Below, one piece after another: positions 46,191-58,338 of a stretch of DNA of 64,000 nucleotides; the stretch's first letter is position 1, and every line of letters starts with the position of its first letter. The notes beneath the pieces were generated by a model. That model had not been told where the DNA came from, did no database searches, and was given only the letters and a program-made list of their open reading frames with translations. The position numbers and the translations under genes are program-made. Location: assembly GCA_900239685.1 (NCBI GenBank), contig OENT01000504.1, positions 1-64,000 on the forward strand, given 5' to 3'. This stretch comes from Rotaria macrura. Its lineage: Eukaryota > Rotifera > Eurotatoria > Philodinida > Philodinidae.

Positions 46191-49002
46191 ATGTGCAGCA
46201 AATATACCAACATAATCACACCGTTTCTTACAGTGAGAAGCAAGAGAAGCAGCAAAACGAAACGAATAGAAGCACATTCGTCTTCTATTCCGGAGGGGAA
46301 AAGAATCTACTTTCAAAAGCAAATGTAAAAAGACATTTACGTTTTAATTTATTCTGTTTTGAAACACATTCCTCTTTTTTGGCATAAAATTACAGGGAAT
46401 AAAAAAAGTCTAGTTTGAGGACGAAAAAAGTTTGAAAATAGCTTCATGGATTGAGAAGGAAAATGCAGAATAATATTTTTCTCATTTTCGAAGATATTTG
46501 ATTTGATGGTTTTAATAAAAAGAAGGAATTCCACTTTTGTTCAAAGAATGCATTGCAGTCCGTTGAGAATCAATGCATTAATTGTCGTTAGTACATTATC
46601 CTAATATAATGTAGTGAGAATACGAAAATTAATGCATTAAAATGAATCATTTTATCTTTTTTAGAAAATAATTGAAAATAATGCATCATTTTCCCATAAG
46701 CTATCTACTATCGGCTGCATGGGAAGACTCATTTTGGATGTAACAAACAAATATCGATCGAGTGACCATGGATATGGAGGGGTTGGAAAAATCATTTTAG
46801 TAATAAAATATGTAAGATCTTTGCATATTTTAGACACTCACCTTCGTCTGCTCACTTTACCGAAGAACGCGTTCGTCACCAATTGAAGAATCAAAAGTAA
46901 CTTAAGTTACTGTTTTTTTGCGCAGAACTACAAGCGATTGATTTCTCTCTCACACTGTTTGTATAAGCGACACATCCGATTATTTCTAAGAAGAGAACAA
47001 TTCATTGACACTTCAATGGTTCACTATTTTCCAACCAATATTCAAATGGGCAAAAGAATATAGATTTCATGCTACAAGCAACAAAACACTGAGTTGCTAT
47101 GTGTCTTTCGTATCAGTACAAATGGAAGAGTCCTATCCAGCAGTACAGAATTTTTAGGCACAAATCACTGCAAGAATTTATACGTACAGAAGTATTTGCT
47201 CCTTGACCACCAAAGACGTCCTTTGTCTTTGAATGAAAATGATTTCTTTCTCGTAGACCACATTTCTCCACATCAAAACGATGAGCAGGTGCTCGCCTAT
47301 AGCGATAGGTGTCAAGAGATGCTTTCTGCCTCCCCAAATTTTTGATGATGACGATAAGTATCCCTGCGAGGGTGTGGGGATTTTAAACTACTTGAAGAGT
47401 AACGTAAGCCGCACCCGCAAATAATGTGAGAATGCCATTAAACTACAACTGTATTAGGGAAACATATTGAGGCAAAGAAGAATTTGATTTGTTCAAGGAT
47501 AAAACAACGGATTCTACCCTACAATTTATTTTTCAGTTTATCTGGTGCGCTCGACAAGGATATAAAGACAGACATGTGAGTCTTAACGCAAGTAATAGTG
47601 TCGACGTTAATTCTATCTCTTACTTTTCTTTGAATGCAGCTTGCATTTCAAAATTTTTGACATATGGACTCATATTGAGAACGAGGAATTGAAAAAATTC
47701 TTGAGACTGTAAGAAAATAGAACGGTGGGCATGTTGACATCATTCACACTAATCAGCAACCATGGACAATTCTTAATCTTATTTCGAACATTCATAAATT
47801 TCTTCTCTTCAGTATCTATTTTAGTCAATGAATAAAACTCACATGAACTACTCATGCACAATGTACGAATCAGCATATCAGCCGTTTACTAACATCGAAT
47901 GTCACACTCACCACGTAACCATGTAAAGTTCTATTTAATGGCTCTTTCCTTTTTTCGGTTAATCCAACTGAATTGTACCATACGCATAAGTCAAAAACCA
48001 AGTCAGATCACCATACAAAGAATTAAAGTTCAACCTAAGTTATTCTTTGTTCTTTCATCGAAAACGTATCTGAAAACAAAACAGCTTCTTACTCCATTTC
48101 AAATAAGTGATTTCCTTCGTTCTAGTTGCGCATCCGACTCTCATACTCTTATGTTATGAAAAACTTCCAATCGTAAAAAACATACATTCAATCACGTTTC
48201 TCTCCAACTGTTTCTTCCTTGATCACAATGTCTCCATCCATTTCATTCCTACGCTTTCTTGACGCCAAATTCACACAAACATAATAATTCTTCCAAGAAC
48301 AAAAAAAAACTCACATACCTCAACCAACTATCAAAACCTTGAATACGACAATCAGGGGAAAAATTCAAGCGAAAAGCTCCACATCAATCTCTGTATTCAT
48401 GCCAATGTTTTCCATCAAATAAGTGCATCTACGAATAACTCCATTTACTCGTTTGCTTTTCGCCCTCTAGTTTACTATCAGCCAAAAATTGAACCAGAAT
48501 TATTCATACACGTCCAAAGTACGACCGAGATAATACTGGTGTCACCCTAAGAAGTACAGGATCTACGTACAGTAATGAACAGATACCCATACCCGAACCG
48601 ACCACGACATCCATACAAATGAGAAATAATACCCACACCCACACCCTCTCCCAACCATATATATATATATATAAGAAACAATCTCACCACTCATTCAATT
48701 CTTGACTTTAATTTACAACCATCTTACGTATAGAGCATGGTATCCTTCAGTGAACAACAACAATTCGATATAATCGCATCCATATGAAATAATCTCCAAA
48801 GAGCACACGCCATTCTATTTTCCCTCTTTTCTTCGATTCACTTCACCTTAATGTTGATCCGAGAATGACTCAACAAACATTTTCTCTCACATCTCAAGCT
48901 TCAAAACGCTCCCGATATTATTACCGTACTCAATTCCATACTATCATCAGCATTTCTCCAAGAAAACAACATAGATCCGGATGATTTAATGCATTTCACT
49001 TG
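46191..49002. other. No supported gene; telomere-like islands
   Basis: Short open frames, for example 47094-47345 (+) and 47899-48159 (+), have no recognisable domain. Telomere-like words occur near 47.36 kb (GGGTGTGGGG) and at 48.58-48.65 kb (listed separately). The region is otherwise AT-rich and unremarkable. Confidence 0.4.
48575..48672. repeat. Telomere-like CCCACA island plus (AT)n
   Basis: GATACCCATACCCG is followed by AATACCCACACCCACACCCT and then a short (AT)n tract. Here both telomere-like pieces are in the same C-rich sense. Confidence 0.5.
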
Positions 49003-51023
49003 GTACCCAGGCAAACAAAAAAATAGGAAGGACGCCCAACATGACTAGTCTGAAGCGTCAACACTACTTGTCAGATCTCGTCTGAAACATCTAGCTTACC
49101 CATCAAGACGGGCTGCCTGTAGACAAAATGTCTTGCAACTACGTCTAGATAAGTCAAAAAATTCGTAATACCCGTCATGTCCAGTCCGTTGAGTCTCCTT
49201 AATGAGTCCTCACTAGTCTGTATATTAGAAAAAGGAGAAAGGAAGTGTGAAGAAAGGTGGATTCGAACATTTGACTCGAGAGTATTTTATACGTGACGGA
49301 TATTCAGACGGCAAATCGGATGCTAGCAAAAGACTAGCGTCGATGTCGGTTGTCTAAAAAACAGCCTGACGGTGGTTAATCTGCCATATAATTAAAATTA
49401 GTAGGAAAAATTCTTAATTAATTTGAAATGCTTTCTAATAATTATGCTGACTAATTAGAACTGTTGTGTGTGATTTTCATCACTCTACGTTTCCGAGAAA
49501 GTGCTGACTAATTTAGTATAAAATAGCTTGGAATTTTTAAAAGATCCGTTTCTCATGGTTTAATTGTCAGAAGTTCTCATTTCGACTACTCTCAATCGAA
49601 CTAGACTAAAGAGCGGGTAATATACGGAAGTTTTTTAGTATCTTTATACTTGCTTAGTATGATTAATGCATAATCAAGAGAATTTAGGATATGAAGTCGA
49701 TGCTGGAATAGTAATCATACCGTTATAGGTTTCAAGTAAAGGTCAACACTCACAATTATTGAGAAGATAAATTAGAATTTATAGTGTAAAAATATGCCGC
49801 CCCTTGATATTTAGATCTTTTCAAGTCCACTATGTGAAATCACGCAGTTTAATAGGAAATAGATTTTTCTCTTTATGACTGATGGTTAAACGTGGTGTTT
49901 CACATCATATTCATGAAAATTAGCAACAATTATGCAATCGAATTCGAGCATCCATGCAAACTTTTATCAGAATTTATTTTTACTATAACTAAAATCAGTC
50001 TACGAATAGAAACGAATTCGCATTTATTTATACTAAAAATACTTGAGAACATTGGAGCGAAAAAAGAATGGGATTAAATTACGGAATACAATACTTAGTT
50101 CTAAACGATATTTATCAATCTTTATCATCGAAAATAAATTAATATGCATAAAATAAATTCAAAAAATAAATTTATAAAATCTGAAATGTTTTGTATCAAA
50201 TACTAATGTATCTTGAACTGAATTCTTGGTAAACTAGATTTTAGTAATGATAAATTGAACCAAAGAAATTGAATTTATCTTTAAATTTCCATTGCGAAAA
50301 TTGAAATAAAAAATAAACTTGGAGTGTTATCAGAAAAAATTATATCTATTAATTTAAAGCTATTTTTAATTAATTTTTTAATTTAACAACTATGAGATAT
50401 TTTTAATGCAAATCGATTCCATGCTCTTTTTTTAGCAACGGGGAAATAAATTGCACTTACCTCATCGAAATCAAATTTAAAATTATTTCATTTGGCCTGA
50501 GTAATTCTCATTCTTTGAAAGTAATTTTTTTCATATTAACAATTGTAACCATGAGTAAAATTCTATTAAATAGCATCTTTCGATGACTACTGATATGTAG
50601 AAATGATTAACTCGATCATATAGTTCAATCGGCTAAACGATGGGTAAGTGACACATTGATTGCAGGTTCAAATCTAATATTCAGCAGTATATTCCTATCA
50701 TTTAGACTAGTCCGGACTCAACTAGTACATACAACTACCGCTGATGACATACGGAACCGTGGATGCTCTGATTTTTTCAGTTTAGCGCGTTTTTGGACGG
50801 GAGGTAGGACAGTGCAACATGTTTAGTCTGTTTTGAGAAAAAGACCAGTCATATTCAACAGAATGACGCCCATCCGTCAAGTTTGCGTGACGTGAGATGT
50901 CGACTCTAATGATTGCAGACTAGTCATATTCCAGTCGGTTTTGAGAAAAAGACGAGACAGGTCGCTCTGTCATGACTAGAAATTCGACTAGACTTTTTAC
51001 CCATCTTTTGCTTGCCTGGGTAC
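49003..51023. mobile_element. 2-kb non-autonomous element with GTACCCAGGCAA ends
   Basis: The left end GTACCCAGGCAAACAAAA is mirrored by TTTTGCTTGCCTGGGTAC on the right. Just inside both ends lie repeated words such as GACTAGTC, GTCTGTTTTGAGAAAAAGAC and their variants. The interior is AT-rich with no transposase. A tRNA-like stretch lies at about 50.61-50.69 kb. The flanks on both sides (48.2-49.0 and 51.0-51.7 kb) are similar in base composition, as if one stretch had been split by the insertion. Confidence 0.6.
50606..50690 (+). other. tRNA-like stretch inside the 2-kb element
   Basis: TAGTTCAATCGGCTAAACG resembles a D-arm/A-box and GCAGGTTCAAATCT a T-arm/B-box, about 25 nt apart. The acceptor strands do not pair, so it is not a functional tRNA. 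It could be an internal promoter-like module of a SINE. Confidence 0.35.
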
Positions 51024-52458
51024 TTTGTGTGTAATCGTCCTTCGTCGTACGAACTATTCTATGAGATACTACTTGACATTCAAGGAAAAAATTCACCCCA
51101 GATATACATCACCCGCCAAATTCAATAAGCATGAACTTTATTCCAATCCTATCCCCCACAACAGCCAAATACCCACACCCATATGTCACTCATCAAACCA
51201 CTTAAACTCACGTAAAATTTTCAACACAAATTACCAGCCAAATATCGTCAAACATCATCCTGTGCCACTTCCGCTTTTCTTCACCACGGTCGATTCATCA
51301 ACAACACAACTCATCATCACCGGAGATACCATCTGTTTTCAATAAGGAAATGATCAAATTACCAAAAGTGCATCGACCATCGTTACATGGTTTGAAAAGA
51401 AAACAAAAGATGTTTTCCTTCCCTCATTCAGCTTCTATGTACGAACACATAATTTTGTACTTCCCACCTAATCACATGTTCTAACTTGAACAGCATATTT
51501 CACGCTCTAATTCATTACCAATGCGCTAGTAATTGTTTTCTTGTTTTTCATTGTTCCATCATCCTTCATGCACCTTCACATTCTACTTACGCTCAATTGG
51601 TGCACTCGCGCCTTGGCGGAGGGATTTATGACGGATTATATACATCAGTACTCACTCAAGAACATATATGTTCGTTAATTATTGCTATCATATAATTATC
51701 TATCTAATTTGGATATGTCTCTAGATCATTAGTTCACACTTTCTTTGTTCGTTCACTGTTTACATTATACCTATCAGCATTTTTACTTATAGAAAAAAGA
51801 TTCATTCTAAAAATGAAGGAGGAACAATCGACTGGCTCCATGACAACACCGTCTTATCAAAAGCATCGATAAAAAGATACATTGTTGATTCTTTCATTTA
51901 TTTGAAACACACTCACACTCTTGCTGGCTGTTATTTTCATTTTACTTCTTTTCTTTAGAAGTTGCGTGTGTAACACAAAGCCCTATGATGAATATCTCAA
52001 TAAATATATGAATAAATAACACTAAATGCATCTGCGAAATAAAACTGTATTTTACATTCATTAAATTTTATGCAGCAATGCATTTATACAAACAAATATT
52101 TCGATTTAACCGTTTGCTGAAAACGAAGAGCTAAGATTACCAAAGTGATTTACCTTGTCGTTAGAAGATAGGTTAATTTTTTTAGTTTGATATCCACCGA
52201 ATCTTAATATTATCATGCGTCCATGTTGAGAACGTGGTAAAATAATGCGTTCGTTGAAATGTCTTTCGTTCGTGTTGCGAAGTGCAAAGAAAATTGAAAC
52301 AACTCACTATGGATCGATGCTTATCGCCTCGACGGACACTTTTCATAGTGACAGAAAAAAAAATAACCCGAACGCAAATATTCGACACACATCAAAATTC
52401 AGCGAGTAGAGTCGTATAAAGGCACGTAAAAGCGAGAGATAGGTATTCACAACAAAAC
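51024..52458. other. No supported gene
   Basis: An open frame at 51025-51345 (+) reads through a telomere-like ATACCCACACCC word and is rich in Ser, Thr, Pro and His; it is probably non-coding. The promoter of the oxidoreductase gene should be at the right end. Confidence 0.4.
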
Positions 52459-53446
52459 ATGATGAAAGAACAACAAGCATCGAAAATAACAATCGCTATT
52501 ATGAGTCCTGGCGACATGGTAAGGTGTGAAGGATCTATCGAATCATTTGTATTTTCTTCTCGATTGTTAGGGTCATGCAATCGGTCGAGTTCTACTTGCC
52601 GATGAACAACAACGATTTCGGGTGATCACTAATTTAACAGGACGCAGTGAACGTACTCGAAAATTGTCTAACTCGGCAAATATAATCGATGTTCAAACCG
52701 ATGATGAACTGGTTCGTCAAGCAGATTTCATTCTTTCAATTGTAGCTCCGATGAACGTCAAGTCACTTGCTCAACGTTTTGCTGCTTATCTTGTCAATGA
52801 TGAACGTAAACTCTACGTCGATTTGAATGCTATTGCTCCGCAAACGATCGAATCAATAGCGACTCTTTTTCCTCACGGAACTTTTGTAGACGGATGCATT
52901 GTTGGTCCACCGCCACGTCTAGGGGAATATATCCCAGCGATTTATTTCTCCGGTAGACATGCACAAAGGCTGGTCGATCTATTTCAGAGTACAGCTTTTG
53001 TCAATACGCATGCGGTCGGCCCGAACATTGGTCAAGCTAGCAGTCTCAAAATATGTGAAGCATCGATGATCAAAGGCATGACTGCAATTGCTATTCAAGC
53101 TTGTATTGCTGCTCGAAATCTAGGTATCGATGATATCTTTTTGGATCACCTGAAACAAAGCCGACCCCATATATTCAACGATATAAATACAATCATTCCG
53201 CATGTTCCACCAAGAGCAGCACGGTGGGTAACCGAAATGGGCGAAATTGCTAAGACCTTTGAAAATATTGGTTTATCACCGAAGATTTTTGACGGTGCTG
53301 CAGAAACGTATCGATTCGTAGCCGAAAAAACTCCGCTTGGAAATGAGGTAAGCGAAGAACGAAAGGACGGTACAACACTCTGCGACGCAATTCAAATTAT
53401 GACGGAATCTTTGAACAAAGTGAATCAATCCTGTGAGGATAGCTGA
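52459..53446 (+). CDS. NAD(P)-dependent oxidoreductase (6-phosphogluconate/3-hydroxyisobutyrate dehydrogenase-like, DUF1932)
   Basis: Two exons, 52459-52518 and 52571-53446, with a 52-nt phase-0 intron, give 311 residues. The nucleotide-binding fold starts with ITIAIMSPGDM|GHAIGRVLL, the intron splitting the glycine motif. The segments LYVDLNAIAPQTIESIA, FVDGCIVGPPPR and IGQASSLKICEASMIKG are characteristic of the bacterial and fungal dehydrogenases that carry a DUF1932 C-terminal domain (here about 215-290). Substrate unknown. The gene is richer in G and C than its surroundings, such as CTCACGGAACTTTTGTAGACGG. In an animal genome this suggests horizontal transfer followed by gain of an intron, a known trait of bdelloids, but that needs a phylogeny. 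ATGATG at the start: the first was chosen. Confidence 0.88.
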
Positions 53447-55688
53447 ATTATCGTTCAATTTAGTGTGTGACATGATGTCCATATATGAGTAAAAGCAAAA
53501 TTCAAATATTGCAGCTAGGAACTTAACTGCCAAGAAGTAAATTTATTGTTTTCTTGATATCAATAGCGTAATAAAAAAAATACACTTTCTAATTCGATAT
53601 TATGAGATATGACGTGAAATACTACATCGACTGTTTGGATTGGCTTTCCAAAAGGGAAAATTCACATCCATATATGTTAAAGCTTCTACGAAGGTTTGTG
53701 CGGCGCAATTTGCAGTTGTTATTTATCATCTTTGGTTTTGAATTGACGAAGTCTTTATTGTACTCGAAAAATATGAGCTGAACGCATTTTTAAGCGAGAT
53801 TCTGAAAATGAACTTGAGATAATTTCAAACGGAATCATTCATATCGAAGATGGCAACAGATCGCTGTTGTCCAGTCTGACCTGGTCTGCAGACGCCTGTC
53901 ATGGTAGACTAAAGAGGCTATTTTTCATTAAAAGGGTTGTGAGTGTAGATGTAGAGAAGAGAAGAGGATGATCTACACTCCCTCCCTGGCTATCACAGAC
54001 GATGAGAGAGGACGTAGTAATGGATTCAACATTTATGCTCTATAAACTTCAATACTCCTTTGAAATTGTGTTTCACAAAAGTCTGGTATTTTTGAAAAAA
54101 CAGTCGACTGTCGTTATGATATCATTTGTTATCGTATGAGTTGTAGTGTTTGGTATCAAATGTCAAAACAGAGTTCAACGAATGGTGAAAAATGTTGCTT
54201 ACATCAAACTCAATCGATGTTCAAGCGAGTCGGCCAACCTGGAGTTTTAATGCTTTTGTACGAATTTCAGCTTCGTTTTTAGGTTGGCGATTTTCGGTTT
54301 GGTCAACATACCATAATGGCAAGGGCATAGGGATATATATTGAAATGAAACGGAGCTTTACTATTCAATGAATTCGTACAAATATCCAATCAAAAACATT
54401 TTACTAGCAGTTTAGCTCATTGGGAAATGATGTTTAAAGAGGCAACAATTCAAAGATAATAGCGGATCATGAGTCCCTCTATAAGTTTCCAGTTGTATAT
54501 GGTTTTGGAATTGGCTGTTGTTGTGTGTGAAAGGATGCGTGTAGGTGTTTTCCTTACATATATCTATATATATATATGGCAAGAGAATTTAGAATCTATT
54601 TGAGATTGGAATTTTTCATTATTCTATGAATATTGCGAGAAAGTGATTCATAGAAATAAAATTCTGCTAGTGAGTTATATGAGATGCATTGATGACATGT
54701 GTAATACTAAAACAAAAGATTATGTTTGGATGATTAATTAATGCTTTTTTTGATGTTTTGAAAGGGCAAAAAAACAGAGAGATTCCGAAAAACATCGAGC
54801 TTTTACTGATTGGGACAAAGGGAAAATGAATTTTTTTTCTCTAGTTGAAGAAAATAAAAAGATAGGCGCTGTTTATTTTGATATGCGGGACATTGGGACC
54901 TAGGAGAGAGTGATTTTTTTCTCTAGTTGAAGATATGAAAAAGATTTTCACTATCTCGAGCAGCTGGGATGGGGATGGAAAGTTTTTTTTTAAGTCGGAT
55001 GATATGGGAGGATTGTGAATGTTATTTTTTACTTTTTAGTGAAATGAATAAACAAGTTTTTATATGAGTAGTCCATTTGATGTGCTATGAGATACAATCG
55101 TTCGCCGTTAAAAAAATAAATAAGTTAATATAAGAGAAACTTCATAATTTATGTGTAGCCATTGTCTGTTTCATAGCGACGAAGATCGATAATTAAAAGT
55201 CAAATTAATAAACAAATGATAACAAAATAAGTAGATTTAGTAGATTCTGTTAAAGTATTGAAATGTAAAACCAGGATTAATAAATATTTATATGATAGTG
55301 TAACATAAATAGCGTAATCAACTCAGTGTTTTATTTCCTTTTAGTATTATAGTAGGTGCTCAACAGGATACATTAATTACTATATGACTCATACAAGCGA
55401 TATGAAAGAGCATTGAGATAAATGAAAAATAAGAAATAAAATTTTGTTTTGTTTTGGTCACCAATTTGAAAAAGGAATCTAGATTATGATGAATTAGAAA
55501 ATACAACGCTAAATCTAACTCAAAGAAAACGTTTACATATCGTTCATATAACTGTAGTTGCATTTTGATGTTCGAAATTCTTTTTTCTTTTCTTTTCTTC
55601 GCTCTCTTTTTTCTCAATTTCCTCTATCTTTAATTAAATCTATTATTCCAATCTTAACTAAATTCTTATGTCAACTGTAACATATATA
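53447..55688. other. Intergenic, nothing recognised
   Basis: The 3' flank of the oxidoreductase followed by AT-rich sequence. A minus-strand open frame at 55360-55617 is lysine-rich at its start and has no known domain. Short (AT)n at about 54560. Confidence 0.4.
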
Positions 55689-56198
55689 CACTCTAAAAAA
55701 AATAAGAGCTTTACCGAACCCCCCAGAAAGGTTCGGTAGATGTAAAAAAGCTTGCAAATGTGTTGAAAATTCCAAAAAAAGAATAAAAAAATATACGGAA
55801 CCTTTAAAGGATCTGACCGTGAGCCTGCAATCAGATCCTTTTTTCTTCGAAACCTTTTTAAGTTCGGTAAAACGAAAAAAAGGTTTCGCAGGCAAATACG
55901 AAACTCGAAAAGTTCCGTAGTAAATATAATGGTTTTATGAAAAACCCAGTACGAAGCCATGAGGTTTACTGCGGAACTTTTCGAGTTTCGTATTTGCCTG
56001 CGAAACCTTTTTTTGCTCTACTGAACTTAAAAAGGTTTCGAAGAAAAATGATCTGATTGCGGGCTCACGGTCAGATCCTTTAAAGGTTCCGTATATTTTT
56101 TTATTCTTTTTTTGGAATTTTCAACACATTTGCAAGCTTTTTTACATCTACCGAACCTTTTTGGGCGGTTCCGTAAAGCTCTTCTTTTTTTTAGAGTG
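55689..56198. mobile_element. Large palindromic MITE with TA flanks (about 510 bp)
   Basis: The ends are CACTCTAAAAAAAATAAGAG and its inverse, flanked by TA on both sides, as expected for a Tc1/mariner-type insertion. The arms (about 55689-55925 and 55968-56198) match almost throughout; shared words include GGATCTGACCGTGAGC / GCTCACGGTCAGATCC and TTTCGCAGGCAAATACGAAA. Only about 40 nt form the loop. Open frames on both strands are a by-product of symmetry. A telomere-like CACACACACCCACACC island follows at 56208. Confidence 0.8.
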
Positions 56199-56939
56199 TA
56201 TCTCCAGATCCACACACACCCACACCACTCCAACCAAACCCTTATATGTATGTCTACATGTTTACTCAATTATTATTCTTTCAGCAGAATCTCGATTATT
56301 TTTTTCAATAACTCAGATGCAATAGAAATATATGTAAATGACCTCAAGCTTCTATTCCGATTCCGAAAATGATGTGCCTATTGTAAAAAAGTCTAGTTCT
56401 GATGGAGAAAATTGAGAGCGATGGTTAGAATTCTTAGTGTTCACTCTAATCAAGAAAAAACTAATTTTCTAAAAGCTCTTCATTCTGTTAAAGCTGGCAT
56501 GTTGGGCGATCTGATCAAATATGAATCAGGTATGTGACCTTTGGCACAGAAAATTAGATGAGGTTTATAAAATGACTCGTTCCCGGCGTATCACCTGTCG
56601 GCTCAGATACCCATTGTCAAAAATGTTTTTTCTAGAAAAGTAGCAAACATCTTGCTCTGAATTAGTTTTTATGCTGATTCAGAAAGAATTAATTTGAATC
56701 CTCCATCTTGGAAGGCAACTTTAGAAAAACCAATTTTATGACAGATGACGGTTTTTCGATTTTTGAGACCTTGCAGTGTTTTGATGTTGTTTTACATGAT
56801 GAAAAGGCTTTAGGGGAATAAATAAGTAATATTCGAGATCCTCACCGTCCGGATTATCTAACCATATATACATACATAGCTTCAATATCAATATGAATCT
56901 CCCAACCATACTCAACTATTTTACATGTATATATATATA
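56199..56939. other. Between two palindromic elements; no gene
   Basis: Contains a telomere-like island (56208-56235) and AT-rich unique sequence. No coding signal recognised. Confidence 0.4.
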
Positions 56940-57486
56940 CAGTGGGTAAAATAATTATTCGGACACGTTTATTTTCATTCTTTTTTTCTGCTTCCGTAAA
57001 AGCTATAACGAATCCAAAAAGTGATTCTAGTAGAGAAAATCGTTTCCGACAAGAATATAAAGGAATAAAAATTATACTCCGGTTTTTAACGATGGGGTCT
57101 CCAGAAAACCAAAACCCTAAATTTTCTGAAACTCGAACGTGCGTATATAACTTTGTTTAGATTACATAGAAACATAGAGCAAACAATCCTCTACAAAATG
57201 AGACGTCTCCGAGATCTCTGCAACATTTTTTGGTTGAGATACAGCANNNNNNNNNNNNNNNNNNNNNNNNNNNNNNNNNNNNNNNNNNNNNNNNNNNNNN
57301 NNNNNNNNNNNNNTTGGTTTTCTGGAGACCCCATCGTTAAAAACCGGAGTATAATTTTTATTCCTTTATATTCTTGTCGGAAACGATTTTCTCTACTAGA
57401 ATCACTTTTTGGATTCGTTATAGCTTTTACGGAAACAGAAAAAAAGAATGAAAATAAACGTGTCCGAATAATTATTTTACCCACTG
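56940..57486. mobile_element. Tc1/mariner-type MITE with TA target duplication
   Basis: It begins CAGTGGGTAAAATAATTATT and ends with the inverse, with TA immediately outside each end. The arms are about 172 nt (56940-57111 and 57314-57486) and almost identical. CAGTGGG plus TTCGGACACG is typical of Tc1/mariner ends (family knowledge). The middle is partly hidden by a run of Ns. No transposase visible, so non-autonomous or with its centre lost. Confidence 0.85.
57247..57313. other. Assembly gap (67 N)
   Basis: Sixty-seven undetermined bases lie at the centre of the palindromic Tc1/mariner-type element; the hairpin arms are a likely cause of the break. The true length of the gap is unknown. 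Confidence 0.98.
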
Positions 57487-57918
57487 TATATATAAATTTC
57501 TATATAAAAATTAATTTCCTTTGTTTATTTCTCAAAAAAATGAATTAAATTTCCATGAAAAATTTCTCATAACTATTTGATTTGAATTTCCTGGAAAGAG
57601 CAACTTACCATGTCACGAAGTAATTACTCAACTTTTCGCCAAAAGATGAAATGATGAAGGTAATGTCATGCAAATTTATCTGCTGGTGTCATCACCGTCA
57701 TTTCACAATACCCAAGTAATCACCTAACTTTTATTTCTTTATTTTCCTATTGTCTACTGTGTTACGCTTACACACATCCTACCTTAAATCAATAAGGACG
57801 AAAAAGACGAAAAAATGAAACTTGTTAGAAACCTAGATTATACTGTAATATAAATATAATATATCAGTCAGTGACATTTATCTTGAACTAAAAAATTACT
57901 AAATAGCATAAGCAAAAA

Positions 57919-58338
57919 ATGTCCAACTCAATCTCTGACGAAGTTACTGGAGCCCCGTGTCAATTTCTCACAATTCATTACAATCCAGCTGCTCATCCTC
58001 GACAAATATCTTTACTAGACATAAATGGTCAACAAATTCTGTATACATTAATACCATCAAATCAAGACATTTCGGTACGAACTATTCCACAGCAACAACT
58101 AACTAATATTCCTATGATACCTAATACAACGAATTCTTCACCTAATGCAAATTTGTGTTGTATTTGTGGTAGTCATGCTGTTGCTAAATGTACTTATGGA
58201 ATAAGTCGTGGAACACCTTGTGCTCGTTTATTATGTTTGTCGCATATATGTGAATTACCGGGTGCGAATGGTGGAAGATACCCACATTGCCCAGAGCATT
58301 ATCAACATATTCAACAAAATAAATGTATTGTTATGTAA
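57919..58338 (+). CDS. Small cysteine-rich zinc-binding-type protein with CaaX box
   Basis: A single-exon frame of 139 residues starting at AAAATGTCC. The N-terminal half is polar with Asn/Gln/Pro-rich stretches. The C-terminal half has Cys/His spaced like a zinc-binding fold: C80, C81, C83, C91, C101, C106, H109, C111, C124, H127 and H130, in CCICG, KCTYG, CARLLCLSHIC and HCPEHYQH. The last four residues are CIVM, a CaaX box; with Met last it is of the farnesylation type. So the protein is probably lipid-anchored on a membrane. I do not recognise the family; a B-box- or FYVE-like module is possible but not shown. A poly(A)-type AATAAA follows at about 58429. Confidence 0.7.
   Translation: MSNSISDEVTGAPCQFLTIHYNPAAHPRQISLLDINGQQILYTLIPSNQDISVRTIPQQQLTNIPMIPNTTNSSPNANLCCICGSHAVAKCTYGISRGTPCARLLCLSHICELPGANGGRYPHCPEHYQHIQQNKCIVM

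Noticed and set aside
47094-47345. Open frame of 83 codons with an overlapping antisense frame
   Set aside because: No recognisable motif; lies in a repeat-rich stretch.
49250-49330. T-arm-like word (inverse of GTTCGAATCCACC) suggesting a minus-strand tRNA
   Set aside because: No D-arm or acceptor stem could be found at proper spacing.
51025-51345. Open frame of 106 codons
   Set aside because: It starts in the end of the 2-kb element and crosses a telomere-like word; composition looks non-coding.
55658-56372. Several open frames on both strands in the palindrome
   Set aside because: They are symmetric by-products of the inverted arms, with no domain similarity.
57153-57548. Paired open frames on both strands around the N gap
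   Set aside because: They are the two arms of one inverted repeat, and read through the undetermined bases.
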